Shown: positions 46,674 to 56,524 of the stretch, piece after piece
Layout: every line of letters begins with the position of its first letter
Numbering within the stretch: position 1 is the first letter of the stretch
Position numbers and translations under genes: made by a program
Source of the DNA: an uncultured bacterium
GTDB lineage: Bacteria; Pseudomonadota; Gammaproteobacteria; Burkholderiales; Burkholderiaceae_C
Length of the DNA: 64,000 nucleotides
Direction: 5' to 3'
NCBI GenBank assembly: GCA_903928495.1
Contig: CAIYQZ010000064.1
Location: 1 to 64,000 of the forward strand
Notes under the pieces: model-generated
What the model was told of the DNA's origin: nothing
Seen by the model: only the letters and a program-made list of their open reading frames with translations
Databases searched by the model: none

Positions 46674-47931
46674 CGTGGCCTGGGCGGCGTGGGGGCTGTG
46701 TGCCAGCCTGGCGCTGGCCAGCGGTGCTGCCCATGCCCACGGCGAGGCAGACGATGCCCTGCCACCCGAGCCCGGTGTGCGCCTGAGTGCCGCTGCGGCC
46801 GTTGCCGTGTTGGACAGCAAGACGGAACTGCCCAGCCAGCGCCTGCGTGGCTTTTTGCTGCAAGGCGATGCGGGCACCGACCGCCAGGGCCTGAACCTGG
46901 AACACGCCACGCTGGGTGTTGCCTGGCGCATCAACGACATGCTGGGCGCAGAACTGACAGTGGGCAAACACGGGAGCGACCGTGCCCACGTCGAGTCCGC
47001 CTGGGTGCAGGCCCGCCACGACAGCGCCAGTGGCGATGCATGGTGGCTGCTGACCGCTGGCCGCCAGCGCCCCGCGCTGGGCGGGACACTAGGGCAGGGC
47101 GGCCACTTTGACCGTTTTGCCCTGATGCCCCTGGCCAAACAGATGGCCACCCACGGCGACTGGATGGACGACGGCCTGCAACTGGGCTGGCGGCAAGACA
47201 CCGGCCAGCGCCGCCTGAGCGCCGATGTGGGCCTGTGGCGCGGGCGCGTCTTTCCCGGTGGTATGTCCTCCGGCGGCGACAGCGGCCCCGTGGTGCCCAC
47301 GGTTCACCTGGGCTGGGGCCAGGGGCCGTGGCAGGTAGATGGTTTTGCCGCCTGGCTCAAGCCCGAACGTCGGGGCAGCAGCGTGAGCGCCACCGCCGGG
47401 CACAGCCACACTGCGCCCGAATGCAACGCCGCGCTGAAAGACGTGGCCTGCTTCACCGGGCGCAGCACCTTGGCCGGGGCCAGCGTGGTGTGGGCAGGGT
47501 CGCAGTCGCCCATGGCTCTTCCTGTCACGCTCACCGCCAGCGGCTGGCTGCGCGACGAAAAAGGCAGCCTGGAGTCTGCCAACGGCCTGGGCCAGTACCG
47601 CGCCCAGAACCGCGGCGTGTGGCTGCAAGCCCTGTGGGACGTGGCCCCACGCTGGCAAACCGGCGTGCGGCTGGAGCGCGCCTGGACCACCCAAAGCCTC
47701 ACCGGCCCCGGTGCCAGCCTGCTGGCCACCGAAACCGGGTTGAGTGCCTACCAGCCCGCCACCCGCCAGACGGTGTTGCTGGCCTGGCAGCCCAGCGATC
47801 GCATCACACTCAGCGCCGAACTGGGGCGGGAGCGTGCCGCCGCCGCTCAGGGCGTGGGCAGCAGCACGGTCAACTTTGCTGCGCTGCGGCTGGTGGCCCG
47901 CACCGATTGGCTGTCGGGCGGATAATAACTT

Positions 47932-47976
47932 GTAGCTGAAAAATCAATACAGAAAAGCGGCAGGGCCGCTTTTCGT
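47932..47976 (+). repeat. Dispersed intergenic repeat, copy 6
   Basis: tgtagctgaaaaatcaatacagaaaagcggcagggccgctttt. Confidence 0.6.
47953..47973. terminator. Intrinsic terminator hairpin at end of copper island
   Basis: Perfect 9-bp stem AAAAGCGGC-AGG-GCCGCTTTT. Confidence 0.7.
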
Positions 47977-48138
47977 TGATATTTTCAGTGCTCACTTCTC
48001 CATGAGCGAGTTCACCATGGCGTCCAGCGTGGCCTGCCGCAGGCTCAGCTTTCACCTTAAGGTCCACCTAACTCGGCCGGGCTAGTCTCAGCGGGGTGTT
48101 CCATTCATTGGCAGCCCGATGCAGGCTGCCGTCACATC

Positions 48139-48807
48139 ATGCGGGTGTTGCTGGTCGAAGACGACGATTTGCTGGGCTCCGGGTTGCGCGCCGGTTTGCG
48201 CCAGCAGGGCTTTCAGGTGGACTGGGTGCGCGACGGCGTGGCCGCCGAGGCTGAATTGATGGCGGGCAGCCACGTGGCCGCCGTGCTCGACTTGGGCCTG
48301 CCACGCCAGGACGGTATGGCGGTGCTCACGTCGGTTCGCAGCCGCAAGGTGCGCACGCCCATTCTGGTGTTGACCGCCCGCGACGCCGTGTCCGCCCGCA
48401 TTGAAGGGCTGGACGCCGGGGCCGACGACTACCTCGTCAAACCCATCGACCTGCACGAGCTGGCAGCCCGCCTGCGGGCGCTGGTGCGCCGCGCACATGG
48501 GCAGGTGCACAACGTGCTGGTGGCCGGACCGGTGGAGCTGGACCCTGTGGCGCACACCGTGCGTGTCCACGGAGAACTGCTGGAGGTTGTGGGCCGCGAG
48601 TACGACCTGCTGCACGCCCTGTTGCTGAGCGCGGGCCGCGTTTTGTCGCGCGGGCAGATCGAGCAGCACCTGTATGACTGGGGCCACGAGGTGGCCAGCA
48701 ACGCCATCGAAGTGCATGTGCACCACCTGCGGCGCAAATTGCCCCCCAAAACCATTGAGACCGTGCGTGGCGTAGGCTATGTGGTGCACCGTGCGGGTGG
48801 CGCATGA
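48139..48807 (+). CDS. OmpR-family response regulator (QseB/PmrA-like)
   Basis: MRVLLVEDDDLLGSGLRAGLRQQGFQVDWVRDG...GLDAGADDYLVKPIDLHELAARLRALVRRA...VHHLRRKLPPKTIETVRGVGYVVH. Confidence 0.93.
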   Translation: MRVLLVEDDDLLGSGLRAGLRQQGFQVDWVRDGVAAEAELMAGSHVAAVLDLGLPRQDGMAVLTSVRSRKVRTPILVLTARDAVSARIEGLDAGADDYLVKPIDLHELAARLRALVRRAHGQVHNVLVAGPVELDPVAHTVRVHGELLEVVGREYDLLHALLLSAGRVLSRGQIEQHLYDWGHEVASNAIEVHVHHLRRKLPPKTIETVRGVGYVVHRAGGA

Positions 48808-50180
48808 GTGCTCTGGCCTCGGCTGCCCGCAATGGGCGAGGTTCTTTGCAGGCCCGGTTGCTGGCCACGGTGCTGGGGGTGGTGAGTGCTGTCTGGCTGG
48901 TGGTGGGCGTGGCCACCTGGCTGGACACAGAGCACGAGGTAGGCGAGTTGCTGGATGCACACATGTCCCAGGCCGCATCCCTGCTGGTGAGTCTTCCGCT
49001 GACGGAACTGACCCGCTTGAACCTGACTGAAACCCCGACGCTGCACGAATACCAGCCCAAAGTGGTGTTCCAGGTCTGGCACGGGAGTGAACTGGTGGTG
49101 CGCTCCGGTACCGCGCCGTCGCAGGCCATGGCACCCGCACGGGCCTTGGGTTTTTCCAACCCAATGATCGACGGACAGCCGTGGCGGGTGTTCAGCACCC
49201 CAGGACTGGACGAGCATGTGGTGATCCATGTGGGCGAACAGGACACCGCCCGTGCGGATGTCGTGTGGGCCAGTTTGCGCAGCGTCATTTGGCCCATGGC
49301 GCTGGCCTTGCCGTTGCTGGCCCTGGCCGTGTGGGGTGCGGTGCGCTGGGCCGTGAAGCCGCTGCGCGAACTGGGCCAGCAGGTGTCGCATCGGCAACCC
49401 GATGCCGCTGCGCCGCTTCCCTTGGCCGATGTGCCCCTGGAGGCACAGCCCCTGGTGCACGAACTCAACCGCCTGTTTGACCGCACGGCGTCGCTCATTC
49501 ACGCCGAGCGCCGTTTCACCGCCGATGCCGCGCACGAGCTGCGCACGCCCATTGCCGCCATCCGCATGCAGGCCCAAGTGGCCCAGGGTGCCCTGGACGA
49601 CGACGAGCGCAACGAAGCCCTGGCAGCCACCCTGCAGGGCTGCGACCGCGCCACGCGCCTCGTGACACAACTGCTGCAGTTGGCACGGCTGGAGGCCGAA
49701 ACCGGCCTGGGCAGCACGGCGAGCGCCGACACCCGCACCCCGGTCGAAGCCTGTCTGATGCAGGTCATCGGTGATTTGCTGCCCGTTGCACGGCGCCGCC
49801 AACAGCGGCTGGAGGTGCTGCCTCAGGCAGCGCCTGTGCGCCCGTGCCCTGCGCCTGAGGCGCTGGTGGCCGTGCTGTTGCGCAACCTGCTGGACAACGC
49901 GTTGCGCTACAGCCCTGACCATGCGACGGTGCGGGTGCAGACTCAGTCGCTCGCCACGGGGGGTGCGCGGCTCACGGTCGAAGACAGTGGGCCGGGCCTG
50001 AGCGAGCCGCACCTGGCCCGCTTGGGCGAACGTTTTTTTCGTGTGGTGGGCAACCAGCAACCGGGCAGCGGGCTGGGCTGGTCCATCATCACCCGCTTGG
50101 CGGCCCTGTACGGGTTGACCGTTCAACTGGGCCGCAGCGAGTCGCTGGGCGGGCTGAGAGTGGATGTGGAGTGGGTATGA
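48804..50180 (+). CDS. Sensor histidine kinase (QseC-like)
   Basis: RRFTADAAHELRTPIAAIRMQAQVAQ...LLRNLLDNALRYSPDHATV...VEDSGPGLSE; 4-bp overlap with response regulator. Confidence 0.92.
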   Translation: MSALASAARNGRGSLQARLLATVLGVVSAVWLVVGVATWLDTEHEVGELLDAHMSQAASLLVSLPLTELTRLNLTETPTLHEYQPKVVFQVWHGSELVVRSGTAPSQAMAPARALGFSNPMIDGQPWRVFSTPGLDEHVVIHVGEQDTARADVVWASLRSVIWPMALALPLLALAVWGAVRWAVKPLRELGQQVSHRQPDAAAPLPLADVPLEAQPLVHELNRLFDRTASLIHAERRFTADAAHELRTPIAAIRMQAQVAQGALDDDERNEALAATLQGCDRATRLVTQLLQLARLEAETGLGSTASADTRTPVEACLMQVIGDLLPVARRRQQRLEVLPQAAPVRPCPAPEALVAVLLRNLLDNALRYSPDHATVRVQTQSLATGGARLTVEDSGPGLSEPHLARLGERFFRVVGNQQPGSGLGWSIITRLAALYGLTVQLGRSESLGGLRVDVEWV

Positions 50181-51439
50181 ACAATTTTCGCCGTTCGGCT
50201 TTTGTGCGCATTGCCGCTGTGACCGTCACTTTGTCGGCCCTGGCCGGTCCGGTTGCCTGGTGGGTGTCGCGCGAAAACGCCGAGGCCGAAGTGGTGGCGT
50301 TTGCCCAGGAAGAGTCGCACCGGCTGCTGGCCAATGCCAACGCACTTGACCTGTCGGGGCCCGGCGCGCAGGAACATGCATCGCAGGCGGCGCGTTTGCT
50401 GGTGGGCGGGTTGTTTGAAATTGTGGAGATTTACGGTGCTTCAGGCTTCAAGCTGGCCGAGGAGGTGACCCCTGAGGGCCACGCCATCGAGCCGCTGCTA
50501 CCCAAGCACGGTCGCCCCGCCTACCAGCAGGCTTTTTACGAAAGCCTGAAGTTGCCCAACGGTGGCTGGGTGATGCGGGTGATGGTGCCGCTGCAGGCCA
50601 GCAGCAGCCACCCCATCACCGGCTACTTTGAAGGCGTGCGCCTGATTCCCGAATGGCAGCACGCGCAGATCCAGTCCGACGCGCTGGCTGTGGCTCTCAT
50701 GGTGTGCCTGGCCGCACTGTTGTGTGGCGGTGCCATTTACCCCGTGGTGGTGCATTTGGCCAGTGAAAATGAGCGTCGCGCCCGCCAGGTGCTGGAATCC
50801 CACATTGCCATGATGGAAGCGCTGGGCCGAGCCATTGCCAAGCGCGACTCGGACACCGGCACCCACAATTACCGCGTGGCCTGGATTGCCGCCCGCCTGG
50901 GCGAAGCCTTGGGGCTGCAGGGCGCGGCCATGCAGTCTTTGATTGCGGGCAGTTTTTTGCATGACGTGGGGAAAATTGGCATTCCCGATGCCATTTTGCT
51001 CAAGCCAGGCCGCCTGGACGATGCCGAAATGGACATCATGCGCACGCATGTGGCCCAAGGGCAGGAAATTGTGCATGGCGCAGGTTGGCTTGAAGGCGCT
51101 GCCGACGTGGTGGCCAGCCACCACGAAAAGTGGGACGGCTCGGGTTACCCGCGCCGCCTGGCCCACACCGCCATTCCACTGGCCGCGCGCATTTTTGCGG
51201 TGGCCGATGTGTACGACGCGCTCAGCTCCAAGCGCCCCTACAAACAGCCTTTGCCCTTCGATCAAGTGATGGCCATGCTGGCCGAGGGCCGTGGCACCCA
51301 CTTTGACCCCGACGTGTTGGCCTGTTTCGAGGGCATGGCGGCCGAGGTGTGCGACACCATTGAGCGCCTGGACGAAGCAGGCATCAAGCGCCTCATGGCC
51401 GACATGATCGAGCGCCACTTCGATGCCATGAGTGCTTGA
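50177..51439 (+). CDS. HD-GYP domain c-di-GMP phosphodiesterase-like protein
   Basis: LIAGSFLHDVGKIGIPDAILLKPGRLDDAEMDIMRTHVAQGQEI...VVASHHEKWDGSGYPRRL. Confidence 0.9.
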   Translation: MNNFRRSAFVRIAAVTVTLSALAGPVAWWVSRENAEAEVVAFAQEESHRLLANANALDLSGPGAQEHASQAARLLVGGLFEIVEIYGASGFKLAEEVTPEGHAIEPLLPKHGRPAYQQAFYESLKLPNGGWVMRVMVPLQASSSHPITGYFEGVRLIPEWQHAQIQSDALAVALMVCLAALLCGGAIYPVVVHLASENERRARQVLESHIAMMEALGRAIAKRDSDTGTHNYRVAWIAARLGEALGLQGAAMQSLIAGSFLHDVGKIGIPDAILLKPGRLDDAEMDIMRTHVAQGQEIVHGAGWLEGAADVVASHHEKWDGSGYPRRLAHTAIPLAARIFAVADVYDALSSKRPYKQPLPFDQVMAMLAEGRGTHFDPDVLACFEGMAAEVCDTIERLDEAGIKRLMADMIERHFDAMSA

Positions 51440-51465
51440 AGGCAAGCCCAGCGGCGTGTTCCGCT

Positions 51466-52041
51466 TCAAGCGGCCACGGGTCGGCGCAGCATTGACATGC
51501 GGGCCAGCAATCCATCCTTCATCACGTAGTGGTGGCCCAACGCGGCAGCCACGTGGATGCCAATGAGCCAGTAGCCCACCACGCCCAAGGTTTCGTGCAG
51601 TTCTTTGATGTCGTGTGCCCAGGTTTTGTTGGGGCCCATCAACGGGGGCAGTTCCAGCCCGAAAAACGGAATGGGTTTGCCTGCTGCGCTCAGCGCCAAC
51701 CAGCCCAGCAGTGGCATTCCCAGCATCAGCACATACATGGCCAGGTGGCCCAGCGCGGCCATGCGGTGCACCCAGGTTTCCAGGCCCAGCGTGGGCCCTG
51801 GTTGTGGTTTGGGGCTGGCCCAGCGTGCGCCCAAGCGGGCCACCACCATCGCCAGCACGCCCAGGCCAAACATGAAGTGCAGGGCCTTCATCAGGTCGCG
51901 CATCTCGGTGCCTTTGGCAAAAAGCACGCGCAGCTCGATGCTGGCGTAAACCGCCACAAACAGCACGGCCATGAACCAGTGCAAGGCCACCAGGGCTGTG
52001 CTGTAACGAAAGGGAGGGTTGTGTGCGGCCATGGAGTTCAA
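51466..52041 (-). CDS. Cytochrome b561 family protein
   Basis: RYSTALVALHWFMAVLFVAVYASIELR...LKALHFMFGLGVLAMVVARLGARW...LHETLGVVGYWLIGIHVAAALGHHYVMKDGLLARM. Confidence 0.9.
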   Translation of the reverse strand: MNSMAAHNPPFRYSTALVALHWFMAVLFVAVYASIELRVLFAKGTEMRDLMKALHFMFGLGVLAMVVARLGARWASPKPQPGPTLGLETWVHRMAALGHLAMYVLMLGMPLLGWLALSAAGKPIPFFGLELPPLMGPNKTWAHDIKELHETLGVVGYWLIGIHVAAALGHHYVMKDGLLARMSMLRRPVAA

Positions 52042-52391
52042 CGTGTGGTGTGGATGGATGTGGAAGGGGCAATGCGCGTCGTCCTGACCGCTGCCCCCGT
52101 GATGGGGTGCTGATAGGCCTCGACCACCGCGCCTTGGGCGTCAATGGCGTAAAACTCATGGCAGTTGCCTTTGGACACTTTGAAACGCACCAGCACATAG
52201 CTGTCGGCGTTGAAAGCGGAGCGGGCCTGAGCCTCTGTGAGCCAGGTGCTGCGGGGGGCTGTGGTGCACACCACTTTTTCGGTGATGCTGCTGGCGAACC
52301 CTGCTGTGGGCAGCGCTAGGCACAGCGCGATGGGCAGGGCCAGCCATGAACGGCGGCTGTTGGAGGGGGCATGTGTTTTCATGAGGGTCAC
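52038..52391 (-). CDS. Small exported PepSY-like protein
   Basis: Signal peptide; RSAFNADSYVLVRFKVSKGNCHEFYAIDAQGAVVEAYQHPITG; ATG/TGA overlap with cyt b561 gene. Confidence 0.65.
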   Translation of the reverse strand: MTLMKTHAPSNSRRSWLALPIALCLALPTAGFASSITEKVVCTTAPRSTWLTEAQARSAFNADSYVLVRFKVSKGNCHEFYAIDAQGAVVEAYQHPITGAAVRTTRIAPSTSIHTTR

Positions 52392-52535
52392 TGTAAAAGC
52401 CCCACATGAAACAGGGCTTAACTCGACCCCAATGGCGTTGATGGCCCGTCCGCCGGGACGTTAAGACCGGGGTAACTTGGCTTGGGTGTAATGTGGGCAG
52501 CCTTCACCACACAACGGCCCTGAGCCGAGCACACC

Positions 52536-53480
52536 TTGAAATTCACCGATCTGGCCGACGACAGCGAAGACGACATGCACACCCCCCAAGAGCGGATGGC
52601 GGCGGCCAGCCGCAGCACCTGGGTCAGTGTGGTGGTCAACCTGGTGCTCACCGTGCTGCAAATTGGCGCGGGTGTACTCACCAAGTCGCAGGCGCTGATT
52701 GCCGATGGCATCCATTCGCTGTCCGACCTGGTGTCCGACTTCGTGGTGCTGTTGGCCGGGCACCATGCCAGCAAAGACGCAGACGAGGACCATCCCTACG
52801 GGCACCAGCGGTTTGAAACCGCAGCCTCTCTGGTGCTGGGCTTGCTGCTGCTGGCCGTGGGGTTGGGGATGTTGTGGTCGGCTGTGGGAAAGATTCAGTC
52901 ACCCGAGAAGCTGGAGCCTGTGCACCTGTCCGCCTTGTGGGTGGCCATGGGCGCGCTGGTGTGCAAGGAGCTGTTGTTTCGCTACATGCTGGCAGTGGCC
53001 AAGCGCGTGAAATCGAGCATGCTGGTGGCCAACGCGTGGCACGCGCGCTCTGATGCCGCTTCTTCCCTGGTGGTGGGCCTGGGCATTGCAGGCAACCTGG
53101 CCGGTTACCCCATCCTGGACCCGATCGCAGCGCTCATCGTGGGGTTGATGGTGGCGCGCATGGGCTGGGGGTTCACGTGGGACGCCCTGCACGACCTGAT
53201 GGACCGCGCCGTGGACGAGGAAGAAGTCAAAGCCATCCGCCAGACGCTGCTTGAAACCCCCGGTGTGAAGGGCGTGCACGACCTCAAAACCCGCAAAATG
53301 GGCGACATGATCGTGGTGGATGCCCACTTGGAGGTGGACGGCACGCTCACGGTGGAGGCCGGGCACGACATCGCCGTGGAAGCCCGCAACCGCATCTTGC
53401 AGCGCCACCGCGTGTTGCATCTGATGACCCACCTGGACCCCTGGAAGCGCCCCGACCTGGACCACGCCCCGCCACACTGA
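52536..53480 (+). CDS. Cation diffusion facilitator family transporter
   Basis: KSQALIADGIHSLSDLVSDFVVLLAGHHASKDADEDHPYGHQRFET...ANAWHARSDAASSLVV. Confidence 0.94.
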   Translation: MKFTDLADDSEDDMHTPQERMAAASRSTWVSVVVNLVLTVLQIGAGVLTKSQALIADGIHSLSDLVSDFVVLLAGHHASKDADEDHPYGHQRFETAASLVLGLLLLAVGLGMLWSAVGKIQSPEKLEPVHLSALWVAMGALVCKELLFRYMLAVAKRVKSSMLVANAWHARSDAASSLVVGLGIAGNLAGYPILDPIAALIVGLMVARMGWGFTWDALHDLMDRAVDEEEVKAIRQTLLETPGVKGVHDLKTRKMGDMIVVDAHLEVDGTLTVEAGHDIAVEARNRILQRHRVLHLMTHLDPWKRPDLDHAPPH

Positions 53481-53487
53481 GTGGCAT

Positions 53488-54924
53488 TCAGGCGTGCGCC
53501 GGTGGTTGCCACACCAGGCGCGCCCGCAGGCCCCCCAGCGGGCTGTCGTCCAACACCAGCTCTGCACCGTACAGCCCGGCCAGCTCGGCCACGATGGCCA
53601 GGCCCAGGCCTGAACCGGGGGTGGTTTCGTCCATCCGCTCGCCGCGCTTGAGCATGTGGGCGCGTTGCGCCTCCGGCACGCCGGGGCCGTCGTCTTCCAC
53701 AGCCACGTTGCCCTCGCTGTCCACCTGCATGTGCACGCGCTTGCGGGCCCATTTGCAGGCGTTGTCCACCAGGTTGCCCAGCAGTTCGTGCAGGTCTTCC
53801 TGTTCGATGTTGACGTGTGGATCGGTGGCTTCGCTGGCCAGCGTGATCTGAAGCTGGCGCTGGGCGTGCACCTTTTCCATCACCCGCTGCAGGCCTTGCA
53901 GCGTGGGCAGCACGGCACAGCGGGGCCGCTGTGTGGCCACCGCGTGTGCGGCCGAGCGGGCCCGGCGCAGGTGCCAGTCGATGTGCTGCTGCGCTTTGTT
54001 GACCTGCTCGTGTATCTGCTGGCCCAAGGTGTGCAGTTGCGCGTCTGGCGCGTTGGGCGTGCTCTGCTGGGCGTTGTCGGCCGCGTGGCGCAACACCGCC
54101 AGCGGGGTTTTGAGGGCATGTGCCAGGTTGCCTGCCTGGGTGCGGGCCTGGGCCAACCCGTCTTCCTGCCGCTGCAAGGTGCGGTTGAAACCGTCCACCA
54201 GCGGTTGCACTTCGGCCGGAAACCGCCCTTGCAGGCGGGCCACTTGGCCTTGTTCCAGCGCAGCCACTGCCCTTTGCAGCGCCCGCAAAGGTGACAAACC
54301 CACGCGCACCTGCGCCACCGCCGCCAGCCCCAGCAACACCAACAGGGCCGCCAGCGACGCAGCCAGCACACGGTCAAAGTGCGCAATGGCGGCCTGTGTG
54401 GCCGTGGCATCTGCGGCCACCACCAGTGTCCAGGCGCTGGCCTGGCCGTCTGGCGGGCGCACCGTTCGCTCCAGGGCTACGAGGGGCTGCCCCGAGGGGC
54501 CGGTGATGGCGTGCCGGTGCACCGCGCCATCGGCCACCACATCGGGCGGCAGGAGCAGCACTTCGTCCCACAGCGAGCGCGAGCGCAGAGCGGGTGTGGC
54601 GTGCCCGGCGGCTTCCGCCGTTGAGGTGTGTGGGTAGGTCTCGATCTGCCAGTAACGGCCCGAAAACGGCTTGACCCAGCGCGGGTCGCTCAGCCGGGCT
54701 GCGTCCACCAAAGGCTGGCCTTGTGCGTCAAATTCGAGCCGGGCAGTGAGTTGCTCCAGATGGATGCCCAGCTCGGCCTCAAACTGGCGGTGTGTGTGTT
54801 CGCTGAACAGGTTGTGCAGCAACACCCCGGCAAGCACCAGCGCCATGGCCAAACCTGCGAGCGTCACTGCCAGCACACGCCACTGCAGCGAGCCGCGCCA
54901 ACGGATTGGCAAGGGGTTGTTCAC
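53488..54924 (-). CDS. Sensor histidine kinase (PhoQ-like)
   Basis: QAGNLAHALKTPLAVLRHAADNA...ELLGNLVDNACKWARKRVHM...VEDDGPGVPEAQR...GSGLGLAIVAELAGLYG. Confidence 0.9.
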   Translation of the reverse strand: MNNPLPIRWRGSLQWRVLAVTLAGLAMALVLAGVLLHNLFSEHTHRQFEAELGIHLEQLTARLEFDAQGQPLVDAARLSDPRWVKPFSGRYWQIETYPHTSTAEAAGHATPALRSRSLWDEVLLLPPDVVADGAVHRHAITGPSGQPLVALERTVRPPDGQASAWTLVVAADATATQAAIAHFDRVLAASLAALLVLLGLAAVAQVRVGLSPLRALQRAVAALEQGQVARLQGRFPAEVQPLVDGFNRTLQRQEDGLAQARTQAGNLAHALKTPLAVLRHAADNAQQSTPNAPDAQLHTLGQQIHEQVNKAQQHIDWHLRRARSAAHAVATQRPRCAVLPTLQGLQRVMEKVHAQRQLQITLASEATDPHVNIEQEDLHELLGNLVDNACKWARKRVHMQVDSEGNVAVEDDGPGVPEAQRAHMLKRGERMDETTPGSGLGLAIVAELAGLYGAELVLDDSPLGGLRARLVWQPPAHA

Positions 54925-55583
54925 GCGGGTACCACCAGCCGGTAGCCCAGGCCCCGCACAGTCTCAATCAGGTCGGCGGGCAGTTTTTTGCGCAGCCGCC
55001 CCACAAACACCTCAATGGTGTTGGAATCGCGCTCGAAGTCCTGGGCGTAAATGTGTTCGGTCAGTTCGGTGCGTGACACCACCGCATTCGGGTGGTGCAT
55101 GAGGTAGGCCAGCACCTTGAACTCGTGGCTGGTCAGTGCCAGGTGCTGGCCGTCCAGCATCACGCGGCTGGTGCGGGTGTCCAGCTCCACCGGGCCGCAC
55201 ACCAGCAACGACGACGCCAGCCCGCTGGCGCGGCGTATCAGCCCGCGCAGGCGTGCCAGCAGTTCTTCGGTGTGGAAGGGTTTGGTCAGGTAGTCGTCGG
55301 CCCCGGCGTCGATACCGGCCACCTTTTCGTGCCAGTTGTCGCGGGCCGTGAGTATCAGCACGGGCATGGTGCGCCCTGCGGCGCGCCAGCGCTTGAGCAC
55401 CGTCAGGCCGTCCATGTGCGGCAGACCCAGGTCAAGCACCACGGCGTCGAAGGGCTCGGTGTCGCCCAGCACCCATGCGTCGCGGCCGTTCACGCTCACG
55501 TCCACGGCATAACCGGCGTTTTGCAGGGCCAGGTCCAGCTGGCGGTTCAGGGTGGGTTCGTCTTCAACCAGCAGCACGCGCAT
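54921..55583 (-). CDS. OmpR-family response regulator (PhoP-like)
   Basis: MRVLLVEDEPTLNRQLDLALQNAGYAVDVSVNG...GADDYLTKPFHTEELLARLRGLIRRA...VGRLRKKLPADLIETVRGLGYRLV; ATGA overlap with HK. Confidence 0.94.
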   Translation of the reverse strand: MRVLLVEDEPTLNRQLDLALQNAGYAVDVSVNGRDAWVLGDTEPFDAVVLDLGLPHMDGLTVLKRWRAAGRTMPVLILTARDNWHEKVAGIDAGADDYLTKPFHTEELLARLRGLIRRASGLASSLLVCGPVELDTRTSRVMLDGQHLALTSHEFKVLAYLMHHPNAVVSRTELTEHIYAQDFERDSNTIEVFVGRLRKKLPADLIETVRGLGYRLVVPA

Positions 55584-55611
55584 AGGGCATTTCTCGTGGT
55601 GTGGGGACGTG

Positions 55612-55944
55612 TCAGCGCTTGCGCTCTTTCACTTCCAGCAGGTCACCGGTTTGGGCGTTGAGTTTGATTTTGACGATCTGGCCACCGGGTTCCAGTTGCT
55701 TGATGTCGTACACCCAGCGCCCGCCATGCTGTTCCAGCTCCACTTCCAGGATGTTCCCGCCCGGCCGCAGGGCGTCCAGGCGCTCCATCACGCGCTTAAG
55801 CGGCAACACATCGCCGCGCACCATGGCCTGTCGGGCCCGTTCGTGGTCGTTGTCATCACTGGCCAGGGCCATGCCCGGCGCCACCAGGCACATGCACAGC
55901 AAGGCCAGGGCGCAGTGGCGAATGTGGGTGGGGGCAGTGGACAT
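55612..55944 (-). CDS. PepSY domain protein
   Basis: MSTAPTHIRHCALALLCMCLVAPGMALASDD...ARQAMVRGDVLPLKRVMERLDALRPGGNILEVELEQHGGRWVYDIKQLEPGGQIVKIKLNAQTGDLLEVKERKR*; true start inside longer ORF 55612..56475. Confidence 0.88.
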   Translation of the reverse strand: MSTAPTHIRHCALALLCMCLVAPGMALASDDNDHERARQAMVRGDVLPLKRVMERLDALRPGGNILEVELEQHGGRWVYDIKQLEPGGQIVKIKLNAQTGDLLEVKERKR

Positions 55945-55992
55945 GGTGGGGTGTGGCAAACGCAAGGTTGGGGGATTGTGGGCAGGTCTTTC

Positions 55993-56029
55993 TGAACGCC
56001 ACCTGAACGCGGGTTTCAGGTGGCGTTCA
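55993..56029. promoter_or_regulatory. Perfect 15-bp inverted repeat (7-nt spacer) in divergent promoter region; candidate response-regulator operator
   Basis: TGAACGCCACCTGAA-cgcgggt-TTCAGGTGGCGTTCA; also a TGAACGC direct repeat with 11-bp period (55993, 56004). Confidence 0.65.
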
Positions 56030-56083
56030 AGCGCTCGGTTCAACACTGGCGGCATTCCTTCAGCTGTTTGACACGGAGCCCCC

Positions 56084-56524
56084 ATGAACCCTTTCTTCAC
56101 AACCCCGGTAAACGTTGCCGCGTCCACCCGGCTGCGGTCTGTGCTGGCCGCACTGGCCGTCACGCTGTGTGTGTCTGGCCCTGTGTGGGCTGCCGACACC
56201 ACCCCCGCCGAGCAACTCAAGCGCTGGACGGTGGAGGCAGGTGCCCCAGCGTCGGCCGAGCGCGGCAAGGTGTTTTTCAACGCCCGCCACGGCGGCGAGT
56301 GGAGCTGTGCTTCGTGCCACAACGCCCCGCCCATCACGGAGGGCAAACATGCCAACACCGGCAAAGTCATTGCGCCACTGGCCCCCGGCTCTAACCCCAA
56401 AGCCTTCACCGAGGTGGCCAAGGTGGACAAGTGGTTCCGTCGCAACTGCAAAGACGTGCTCAGCCGCGAATGCACCGCCGCCGAAAAGGCCGACGTGATG
56501 GCCTACCTCGTCAACCTCAAATGA
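56084..56524 (+). CDS. DUF1924/SHP-type c-type cytochrome
   Basis: Signal peptide; ERGKVFFNARHGGEWSCASCHNAPPITEGKHANTGKVIAPLAPGSNPKAFT; one CxxCH. Confidence 0.87.
   Translation: MNPFFTTPVNVAASTRLRSVLAALAVTLCVSGPVWAADTTPAEQLKRWTVEAGAPASAERGKVFFNARHGGEWSCASCHNAPPITEGKHANTGKVIAPLAPGSNPKAFTEVAKVDKWFRRNCKDVLSRECTAAEKADVMAYLVNLK

Noticed and set aside
48777-50126. 449-aa minus ORF opposite the QseC-like kinase
   Set aside because: Shadow ORF; sense kinase has canonical motifs
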